Below, one piece after another: positions 47,790 to 59,700 of a stretch of 64,000 nucleotides of DNA. A program made the translations under genes and the position numbers. The notes under the pieces were generated by a model. That model was given only the letters and a program-made list of their open reading frames with translations. It searched no databases and was not told where the DNA came from. Source of the stretch: Cymodocea nodosa (lineage: Eukaryota > Streptophyta > Magnoliopsida > Alismatales > Cymodoceaceae). Where the stretch lies: contig CM072337.1 of NCBI GenBank assembly GCA_036874045.1, positions 26,386,001 to 26,450,000 on the forward strand, given 5' to 3'. Position 1 is the first letter of the stretch. Every line of letters begins with the position of its first letter.

Positions 47790-50700
47790 ATGAAGCTACC
47801 GCGATCACCGCACGGTTTCCCCCTCACACATGCGATCCTCGTCGTCTTCTTTTCTCTCCTCCTCCTTGCCGTTCCTTGGGTTCCGTCAACATGCGGTGCA
47901 GTCGATCCCGACCGTAATCTGGAGAAGACGCCGAAGAACAAGTTTCGTCAACGAGAAGCCAGTGACGACATGCTTGGCTACCCCCACATGTATGGAACAA
48001 AAAATCAGCGCCATTTTATAAGTATTGAAATTGACACCATTTTCCTTTTTTTTAGTAGATTTGGTGAGTGGAGTACTCTGTTGAACTGGAAACTTATGGA
48101 TTCGGATCAATTCTGGAATTAGACGTGCTTCTATTTTTGAAAGGATTGATTTGTTTTGTTCCTTTATTTTGCAGGGACGAGGATGCTTTGCTCAACACGA
48201 AATGCCCCAGGCACGTTGAGCTCAGATGGCAGACAGAAGTTAGCTCCAGTGTCTACGCAAGTCCCTTGATTGCCGATGTCAACGGGTAACCTCTTGTAGA
48301 TTTGGATACTTTTGTGCCTTGTTATATATTTCTAATTGCCTGGCATTTGGGTTTTGTGTAATTACTGAGCCCAGACATGTTAATATCATTACTATTTTTT
48401 GGACCTATATTTCTATTTGAGTAAGTAGAAGGATTATGTATGATGTATGCCAGTTGAACAAATTTTTTTTTCTTAAATGATATATTGAATTCACATCTTT
48501 TCTTATGTTTTCTAGAATGTGCCATGCTAAATGTGGTAGACAAATGTGTTGTGTAAGACAACTCACATGTGTAATGCACCCCACATGAATACATTGTGAA
48601 TTTCAATATTCAGTATTCACCACCTTTAGTTGATTACCTGTTTATAAACAAGAATCATTTCTTTGCTTCCTCCTTGCTCTAAACATATTTCTTTTGAGCT
48701 TTTGATATGAATCAAAGTGTGTACAACACCTTTCTGTGTCATTATGTGTTGCATCTAGTTTGGCTAGCAAAAAGAGCCATCACTAACTTTGACTTAAAAT
48801 TAGAACCAAATGATAGTGTCCATTTTTTAAATTTTCGAAATGCATTCACATTGAAATATAAGTATTATTTGTTGTAAAAAAACCCATTTTTTGCTTTTAT
48901 GTTTTAGTGCAATAGTTATTTTTTAGAGAAACATAAATATTGTCCTTTTGGTATACATCAAATAACATTTGGGATACACACGACTCATTTCTGTATTTTA
49001 TAATGTGGCAATTTTGATTCTCAGTGATGGCAAACTGGATGTTGTTGTACCATCATTTGTTCATTACTTGGAGGTGCTGGAAGGATCAGATGGTGATAAA
49101 ATGGCAGGTATTTCCTAAAGATGCTGTGATTACATTTTTCCCTTATTTATGGAGCATTTTTATATGAACTTGGTCAGGTGGTCAACAAGTCACAATCATG
49201 TCATTTGGAGTACCTTTTTTGAAGACTCTCGATATGATTAGATTTTGGGGCATTTTTTACACAGTTTATTTTCAGTTTTCATACCATTTTGTTCTTACAA
49301 TAAACATCCAATTCATTTGAATTAGAACAGAAACTATCTGATTCTTGAACTTGAAGTTGACAACGTATTTTTAGTGGAGTAATTGGCAAAAATATGTCTA
49401 CAAATAGATAATTTCAACTTGAGACATTTACTAGTTTTTTTGCATATTCAGATGAAAGGTGCTTTTGTCTAATGGAGTTGATTCTGCTCCCACAAATTCC
49501 AAGTTGAGAATTTGGAGTAGAAAAATTCTGCTTCTCTAAGCACATAATCTAAAGCAAAGGATATTATTTTTAAAACATAACAATCATTTACTTAATGCAT
49601 TGGAAGTTGTGAGCGGGTAGTAATTTTGCCCTCCCAATTGCCTCCAAAGTGCTATGCACTTAAATTTAAATTTTATTAATAGAATTATTGGAGGTATTAA
49701 GGTGAAAAGAAGATGCGCAGAACAAACTATGATCAAGTTTTTCAAACAATTCCATCCACAATTAATGATGTAATTATTCCTCTTGGAAACTAATGGGATT
49801 TAAAAATGTAGGATTTTTGGCAAGTAAGTTTCCGCAACCACTATGTTATTATATTTTTCTTCCTTGATTTCATCTTTTTTGTTTTTTTCATGATGGTAAG
49901 TCAAGGCACTTTGACATGCCTCGTTCTTTCTAGGGTGGCCTGCCTTTCACCAGTCAACTGTACATGCAAGCCCTCTGCTATTTGATATTGACAAGGATGG
50001 AACAAGAGAGATAGCTTTAGCAACATACAATGGTGTAATTCATTTTTTCAGGTAACTAGCAATCTTACATATTTCTCTTTTAAAAATTTATTGAAGAATG
50101 TTTGGTTAATGTAGGACATCAGGTTACATGATGATTGATAAATTAGAGGTACCTCGAAGAAAGATTCGCAAGGATTGGTATGTTGGTTTGAATCCAGATC
50201 CTGTGGACCGGTCCCATCCAGATGTTCATGATCAGTCTCTTGTTCATGAAGCTGCAGACATGAATCAAATGTCTCGTAAGCAATAGCATTTGCATTTATC
50301 CTTTCTGAATCCCCATTGATAACTAAATAATTTGAAAATATGTACTGTATTCTGGTGGTTACAAAAGTTGATACTCATGCTGCTTTGGACTACACACAGA
50401 TGTGGAGCCTACATAAACATCAAGGCTCACATCTGTGAGTAGAATGTAGTAGTTGGTTATCATTTGATTATTTTCTGAACAATAAGAAAACAATTTCTTA
50501 TTTTATTTGCAGTTTTCAGCCATTCTCTAAATGGTTACTCAAAACAAGGGGTTCTTCCACACAAGATTTTTGCTCTTTCACTAAAATATGAGCCTCATGT
50601 TTGGCTAGAAGATCAACAGATAATATTGATAAAAATGCAAATCTAGCTAATATAGTAGTAGGTTACTAGGCTCCCATGTCCAAAGAGAATCAATTTGCAA

Positions 50701-53700
50701 AAGTATAGGGAGACTTGAAATTCATGCTTCCTTTGTTCTCTATGATAACAAGGTTATCATCAAACTGTTTTGGATAGCTATAAGATAATTTGTGTGCCAA
50801 ATTTTGATTTTAAGACGTTACTATTAAATTTTCTTCAAAAATTTAATAGCCAAAATTATAAAATTAGTGGTGAATATTTAGATATTTAGATCAATAATTA
50901 ATATTTATTTAGTACAATTGAAATTTTACCATGAATTTATTGATATATGGTAACAATATTTATATAGGTATTTCTCTATTGTGCTTATTTTCAAAACAGG
51001 TTCCTACAACTATATTATGTGTTATATACTTACAAGAATATTAGGTTATATAAACTATATTAACTCTTCTCAGCAAACTACATGAACTGATGTTCTGTAC
51101 CCTATTATCATAGACTATTTCAGAAAAGCATATTGTAGTGACAACCGAGCTACTAAATATCATCTGCCAATATTGTTTGATACCATGTGTGATGTAGTTA
51201 TTAAAGGAATTGCAATGTGCATTCCATTGCAGAAAAAAATGCAAATATATCTGTTCTGAACACTACACCGTCCTCAGCAACTGAAGGAAGTAATAACTTG
51301 ACATCAAATTCATCAACATTGGGAAACAAGACGGAAAATCATACTGCTATAGCTGGGCAAGGTCTTCAGCTACCTAGCGTTTCAAATAATGCAACTCTCA
51401 ATGAACAGTCACTTGGAGGTAGCATCGGAGAGAACTCTACAACTAAAGGAAGTAATAACATGACAGCAAATGCTTCACCATTGGGAAACAAGAAGGAAAA
51501 TCATACTGCTATAGCTGGGCAAGGTCGTCAGGTACCTAGCCTTTTGAATAATGCAACTCTTAATGAACAGTCACTTGGAGGTAGCATTGGAGAGAACTCT
51601 ACTCGTACACAAAGGAAACTTCTTGAAGAGAGCAAGTCAGGAAGATCAACAGAGGCTGTTTCTAATGCCAAAGGAAATGGGGATGCTGTGATATTGAACA
51701 GTACTGTAGAAAATGACATGAATTTGGATGATGATGCTGATTCATCTTTTGACCTATTTCGGAACAATGAAGAGATGTCTGATGAGTACAACTATGATTA
51801 TGATGACTATGTTGATGAATCCATGTGGGGTGATGAAGAGTGGACAGAGGGTAGACATGAAAGAATGGAAGATTATGTGAATGTAGATGCACACATTCTT
51901 TCTACTCCAGTAAGTTCATAACTTTTCCAGAAAACATGATTGCTTATATGACTGTTGGTTTTGCCTGTTATCTGAAACATTTAATCTCAGGTTATTGCTG
52001 ATATTGACAATGATGGGGTATCTGAGATGATTGTGGCAGTATCTCACTTCTTCGATCGCGAGTAGGATTTCTTATCTGCATCTTTTTTAGTTTTCCCATT
52101 CTTCTAGGAACAGTCCAGTCTATTGCATTTTTTGCAAGAATTGCACACAATATCATTTATTTGAGTGTTTAGGCCTTTAGGTCATTCATAAAGTATAATA
52201 TAGTTTTTGACTTTTTTTCACTTGTACTTTTAGTATCTTGTCAAAAATAAATGTTGATTTTATTCATTTGATCTTTCCATTTGATGCATGTGGGGTGCTC
52301 TGTTTTTTGGATTGACACTTAAATACAATTATGCCTTGAAAATAAGATGCCATTTTAGTTGTTAAATGACCTCTTGAATGGAAAGGTAAAGAAATTTACG
52401 GAATTGAAGGATGAAACTAAACATAATCATCTTTGAGAATTCAATACCATCAGACCAAATGTAACCATTACCGAGTCTCACTCTGAAAGAAAGGAAAGAA
52501 GGTGTATGTTGCATAAAGAAATGCATGCCTTCACTCCTTTATGAAAGACTTGTTTGTCAAGTGAGCCGTCAGTGAGAGAAGGTGACCTTTAGCTCAATGG
52601 TAAGGATGCTTCATTGTGACTTGGAGGCCACAAATTCTTAATCGAGGGAGGAGCCTCTTTAGTCTTCACTTATGGAGGTAAAACTGCATACCTGGTTTGT
52701 TTTTTACCTTCTATTATCATCAACAAAAGTACAAGGCAGCTAGGGGGGATGGAGATCCTTGAAGAAAAGAGGGATGGAGAAGCTTTGAGACATTGAACAG
52801 GCGATTAGATTAGGAAGAACTAGGTGATGGTGGCACCCTAGAGTGGCACAGGGAGACAGCAACGGTCAGGAATCAAAGGGAGATGGTTGGACAGAGTTGG
52901 TTGTTTAATGTTGTCACATGTGGTGGGAAGGTGTTGGGACTGTGTGCGTTTTTTTGTTGGTGATGTGGAAGTATTGAGGCTACCATTGACACTCAGTGAT
53001 CCTCTCAAGGATGGGAGGGGTGATATGTAAAAAGTGTGGTGCCAATCAAGATGATGCCTCAGGTGTCTCAGATTTGTCCATCATATAGAGATCCCATGGC
53101 CTGCCATCTTTGTTTAGGTATGGATCATCAGAGTGGTGGCTGCCTTCATTGATTGCTTTACGGTGGTAAAGAGGAGTATTGTTTCTGTTGAACCGTTTGT
53201 GGATACTTCTTGACAGGAGGATGCACCTTTGGTGGACCTTGGTTGGGTCCTCGAACTCCACCTTAACTAGGAGAGGCTTGACTAATGCCTTGTGTGCAGA
53301 GTGGCCAACATTTCAATTCACTCCATTGATTGTTGGTTTAACCATCTATGGAACTTGAATGTCAATTGATGGATCAGAAGATTGTTTAGTGTGGATCTGC
53401 TGGTGCAGTCCCCTGATGCTTCCTGGTGGGTGGAACTTCTGCCTGAGAGATAATTCACTGAGGGTGGCATGTCTCTTAGTATGGTTGGGAGAGGAGCTTC
53501 GCTTCCTAGTTGACCTGAGGGTGGGGAGGGGGATACAAATTTATTTATAGATGTAAATTATGCTAAGTTGTAATTATTAATAAGCATTTATTCATAAATT
53601 TTTTTTGATTGTGTATGAAATAGTATTTGTTTAGTGTTGTTAAAGGGGGGATATTATTAAATGGAAAGATCATATGATTTGGGTTTTTGGTTGTTACACT

Positions 53701-56700
53701 AGACGAGTCTTCTCTGCTTCATGCTCTTGAATGCACAATGATATCGGGAAAATGTCACAAAGTAGATGATGCCTTTGGTTATGATACTAATGAAAATACA
53801 AGGTAATTTGACATAAATTTGGAACAAAAAGACCTTTATTAAGAGGAAATGAAGACATCCAACTCAAAATTCAATTGATAATGAATGGAGAGATTTTTGA
53901 CTTTATAACCACAATTTTTTATCAATACAAGACTTTAGTTCTATATTATTAATTTGTATTCAATATAAATTAATTATATTGATTTATGGTACATTATGCC
54001 CTTCCCCACATCCTGATTCAACTGCCATCCAAAATTCTCATTTCTGATTGATAATTCCTAATCCGAGCTTATTTCCATGTTTAGGAGAACAGTTATGATT
54101 AGTGTTATGGTGTTTTGGGAAATCAACAAAAGAGCTGGTCATATTTAGTGTGGAGTCTGGGGGTGTTTCTTTAATTATATATTATTAATGGAAACACATT
54201 GGAAAATTATTGAAATGGATCCTATTATATATTAATGAGATTTATCCTTTTTCTTCTAAAAAAGTTAGTGAAATGGAAAATGATGGAAGTATCAATAATA
54301 CAAGATAAAAAAGTTAATCAAATAATAATAGTGTTGGACTTAGAACGGGTTGGATGAGATATAAGAATGCATTTTTAAAATTAGTTAGATGAATGAAGTG
54401 AAGTTCTTTTATTTCATTTTAGTGGCTCACTTTTGAAATTGCTTGGTTGTAAGATGACACTTTCTCATTTGGTAATAATCATTTAAATCTAGCGTATGAA
54501 AATAACTTGGCGTTTTCAAAAATAATTGAGCATCATTTTTTTAGCATTTTTAGTTCAAAGTCCACCTTTTTTTTGAACTAGTGTATGGATATCAATGGGC
54601 TTATGAAAATTATGTTTAATTAAACCTTTTAGAAAATGGCAGTTATTTCAATATGTTGGAACAATTAATTGTTATCAAACACCCCTTTAGTGATCTTGTG
54701 ACTGTCTTACTAGTTTATAATTGACAGGTATTATGACAATCCAGAACATTCCAAAGAACTTGGTAATATTGACATTGAAAAATATGTGGCTGGTGCTATT
54801 GTTGTTTTCAATCTGGATACCAAACAGGTCAAGTGGACTGTGGATCTTGATCTGAGCACAGATAAAGGGAAATTTCGTGCTTACATATATTCCTCACCAA
54901 CTGTTGTTGACTTGGATGGTGATGGTAATCTGGATATTCTTATCGGAACTGCCTATGGTTTATTTTATGTGCTGGATCATCATGGTGAGATTCCCAGTTT
55001 CATTTTTGCTTGTGGTAATGAAAACCAGCAAGATAATGTTTATTCTTGATTTTATTTGTTTAGATAATCAATATTTACATTTAACGAAAACAGTTTCAGG
55101 TAGACATGAAGGTCTCAAGATGACATTCTCATTTCATTCCACTATGTATTCATGCAATATCTATATGCCAGAAAACATAAATACCACCTACACATGTTAG
55201 CTATATAATGTGTGGCGTCTAATATGTCAAGGGGGAGCCTAAGCATTGAGCATCTGTGGGAGCTTTCTGGTGAGGTGATGGCTGGGTGGTAGTTGGGAGA
55301 GGTTGGAGACCTTTACACCCATTGACTACAATCAAGCAATGGTGGATGTGGAGAAAAAACATCAGCTCAGTGTTGTGGCTACCGATGCTAATAAGATGGT
55401 ATTGGGGAGTGTGGTGGCATTGGATTTTTGACAGTGTTTGAAGTGCTTCAATTATGACCACTAGAGCAAAGAATGTTGCAACAGATGGGTATGCCAAAAA
55501 GGTTTAGGCCATAGGAGGTATCTTGTCCTAGACTCCTGGTGGAGGTGATGGTGCAATAGTGAGTGAATGCCTTAGGAGTTTTCCTTTGATACAGTCAGGA
55601 GGGAGGATGGTGGGTTCTTTTAAAGAAGCTCTTCTTAAACATTCTCTTAATGGTGTAGTGGCTTGTGATTCTTCTGCACCCATAGGCATGAGATTGGACC
55701 TATCAGAACTGAGCACTAGGCATATGGAGGAGAAATTGAGGTGTGTTGTCATGGTGTCTTGGAGAGTTTCACTGGAGTGGCCCGACTTTCACAATAAGTC
55801 TCACTCAAGGTGGTTGGGGAGTGGTTTAAGCTTAACAAGGTCTGGTAAGAAGGAAGGATGGAAGGATTGCTGCTCCTACTCAATGAGAAACTGAAAATGG
55901 AGTCCTAGTGTTGTACCATGGGTGGGTGTACGGTTGTAAGGTGCATTTCAATGCTTGACCTCCTCTTCATGGTGCTTACTTGATTCCAGATTAGTGGGTC
56001 GCTGTTTCCAAAGTCCTGCACTCTTGCTTAGCCAAGAGCTTGGAGCCTATAAGGTAGATAGTGGCAACCCTTGGGAGATTCTGTGGCTTATCATGGGGGA
56101 GAAATGGGGTCTTCGATTCCAAGAAGATGATGATCCTTATTCAGAGTGATGCCATCCTGGACTTAGGGAATATAGTTATAGTTATTATTGTGATCCATAG
56201 TAGTGGTGGGTTTGTAGGTTTCAAGGTCTATAGTTAATGAAGTGGGCAAACGAAGAGGCTGTCAGAGTGGAGATGGAAGAGGTTTGTTTAGGCTCAAACT
56301 GATTGTTGGGATGGTTGATGGATCTGAATGTGGTAGTATTGGGGATTGTTCTTCAGTAGAGGGGAGGGTGTATTTTCAAAGGAGGATGCAGATTTGTCGC
56401 TTACTTGACAAAGTTAGTTCTGCAGGAGGATTTGCATGGTTAGACCAATGCCTTACGGAGGTGGTGAAAAAATGAGGTTGAGCATTGGCAACAATGTAGG
56501 ATAAGTTAAAAAAGAGCTAGTTCAGATCACTTAGGGCTTACATGGTAGGCATTGATGGTGCATGAGATGCAGTTTTTCTTCTGGAATATTAGAGCTGAGG
56601 TCTGGGTCGGTCTAAGTAATGCAGAATGGTTGGTTCTATGTTGTTCATATCCAAGGTAGAAATTGCTTGTTTGTAGGAATTTAAGTTGCAAGTGTGGACT

Positions 56701-59700
56701 TATTGTTGGTAGAATTGCTTGGGGGGTGACAAATTGCCAATTTCTATGCTAGGGTCGCTATTAGTGTAGTGGACAGTATTATCACTATGTGGGATTCATC
56801 CTTGGTGTTGGTCAGTTATGAACATTTTGCTTTTGGTGTTCTAGTGGGTTTGAAAGACATGCAGTTAAGATTGGTGTGGTACAACGTGAAGGCCTAGGAC
56901 CTGTGTGAATGAGGAGGTGTACTTTATGAAATGACTTATGTACGGTTGGTCAAGATGGGTACCTATGGCCGGTGGTGGGTGGGGACTTCAATGTCACTAG
57001 ATTTTCATTTGATAAGAGGAATAATGCAAGAATTACACCTTGTATATGAGAGCTCAATGACTTGATCAGGGAGTTAGAATGGGTGGATTTTCCCATAGGC
57101 GATGCACAATACACTTAGTCAAATTTGTAGGTCAGTTCCATTGCTTGAATTAGTTGAGTATTTGTGGGACCCGGGTGGTCGCCATCAAATGTTTAGTGTA
57201 TGCCTAGAATCACTTCAGATTGTATGCCACTTTATCAATTGATGATTCTATTGATTGTGTTCTGGCCTTTTTGTTTTGAAGCTTTTTGGTTGGAAATAGA
57301 GGGGTTGAAGGGATGGCTTATTGTAATTTCTTAATTGCATTTTTTCTAAAATAGAACATGTTAGATTATTGTTCATCTTATTATTAAATGAAGATTATTA
57401 TTCCCATCGAGATTGCATTCACATGTATGCAATCACCTGGAATAACATGCCATGTTTGATAGTCACATCTTTGGCTTACATTTTTCATTTTATTCTGGTA
57501 CCTATTAGCTGTGTTTTGTTATTTCCCTTGTAACAAAGAAAATGGATCAATTTTTCTAACAGCAACTAAAAAACATTTCCCTGTTTACCTTTGAAAGAAT
57601 GCATGCCACCCTTCCATGTCATTCACAATTATTTCTTGGATAAGGTTTGTAGTGAGTAATTAACATACATTCTACTTAGCCAAGGCACCATGGCAGTGTG
57701 GTCGGGCTCCTAGGCACCTAAATAGTAATAAAAAATATTAAAATTATAATTTATTATATACTTTTAGTTATTTTTAATGTGTCTACGAATATATTTGTGG
57801 AAACTTGAAAGATAATTTTCTATAATTAATAAAACTAACTATAAATAAACTTATAATTATCCTCCAAATCAATAATTATCAATCTCAACAATAATATTAA
57901 GTCAATTAAAAATAACAATAACAATGCTGATAATTACATGATGCTAAGAAGTTCAAGCATGGCACAAATGGAAAGTGGGAGATGGAAGGGTTGGTTGATC
58001 CTTGCGTGTTACTAGTGGGGATGAGACTAGTTGGACTGTGGTTGAGACATGTTGGGGAGGCCTTCCACCAAAGGGTGTCAAAAATCCAAAAATATCCAAC
58101 AATTTGATTTGAATCTGCATCCAAATATTTGGATTTCCATCCAACAGTAAATCCTTGGATCGAATTTGTATCCAAAAACAAAAATTGGAAAAAAAATTCA
58201 AATTTGAATTCACATGTTAGTACATACAATCTGAAAATCCTAATTCAAAAGCAATAATATTAAATACTTATTTATATATGATACCTGAATATATATGATA
58301 TTTACTATAATGTAAAAATAAGCTTGAGATCAAGCTCAAATGATTAAATATAAACTGAAGATAAAGGGAACATTTAAATAGAGTTTAATTCTATTTAATA
58401 TAAATATAATACATCATTAATTAATTTAAATAATTGAATCATGTAAAATATTTCTTAAGGTATTTACATTTAATTTTATTTTTAATTAATTATGGTATAT
58501 TGAGAATCAAAGTTAGATTTGTATTTTTCTTTCACTATTAATTGGATATAAATAATTTTTTAAGTTTGAATACTTTTTGGATTTAGATAATATTCAAATT
58601 TGGATGAAGTAAAAAATGTTTGAATTTGAATTCGAATATTGGCAGGTATACTTCCTATCTGCTTCATTTACACTCCTGTCAACTATCAATATGGGATGAT
58701 GGATGCGGTGGAGGAAGTCCTCTGAACCTGTTTGCCAGCAATGCAAATGTGATGGTGATTGGAAGTGCATTGGTGATGAGGTCCCAATCTCTGAAGTGCT
58801 TTGAAATAGGTTGGGCATTGGAGTAGAGATTGTTTGAATGGATAGAAATCTAGAGGGTGTAGGAAAGTGGGGTATAGGGTGTCACCACCCTCTTCATCAT
58901 GGTGGGTTTCAACTACCAGGTGGAGGTCTATGAACGGGGGAAGAAAGCTTGGCATATAGAAGGACATGTTCATGATGCACTCAATGAAGAATTTAAGAGA
59001 AGGTTCAAGGATGGTGTAGGTCCATATCACTGGATCTAGGAGATTGGATTTGTTCATGCGATGAAGGCTACAATATGCAGTGGTGATGTCTTGGAAGAAC
59101 ATGGTTGATTGGTACTCCTTCCACAATGGTTTTAGGTGGGAACGGTGGGGGTGTGGTTTCATTATGATGAGAATTTGGGAGAAGCGTAAAATTCTCCTTC
59201 CACCCAATTTGCAAGTGAAGGATGAGGTTTAGAATGTAGGAGGTTGTGGTGGATGTGAATGCCGTCGTCTTTCAAGACTGAATCTCTCGGATTGAAGCAT
59301 GTTCATCAATCTTAGAATGGTGTGCTGCTCTATCACGGGTACCAGTGCATGTTAGGGGCTTGGACTCCATCAGAATGATCTCAACAAAAATGGGGATGCT
59401 TTGCAGCTATTCTTGGGGAAGACATGAGTGTCAGATGTGTGAGAGGTGTTGGTACTACGCCAAAGGGGAAGGTTTCTGCCTTCTATCAATTGCTGGCTGG
59501 TGTTATAGCATTTGGTTGACAGTTGCGGGTTCAAGGTGTGGGGGCTATTCTATGGTCAAGGGAGAATGAGAGGATATAAAAGTAGGGATCTCTCATTGGT
59601 AGGGGGCTACAGCTCTCTACGCAGCTGTGGCATCGAAGGGAGAGACCATCTGTCACTGTCTGGCAGGTGCCATGACATAAAATGGTGACTTTGGGCCATG

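Larger units (their letters stand above)
52062..54727 (+). other. DEX1 intron 7 with repeat remnants
   Basis: 2.7 kb. Contains a tRNA-like SINE remnant (about 52583-52715), a GC-richer stretch 52740-53560 of no recognised family (possibly an old LINE ORF1 relic), and a MITE-like segment near the 3' end. No gene of its own. Confidence 0.5.

Noticed and set aside
52591..52660. A functional tRNA gene in DEX1 intron 7
   Set aside because: The A box is good but the B box is eroded, no cloverleaf closes, and SINE body sequence follows.
58686..59207. Minus-strand 173-codon frame as a gene in DEX1 intron 8
   Set aside because: No start context, domain or splice partners. It lies among repeat remnants and is probably a relic.
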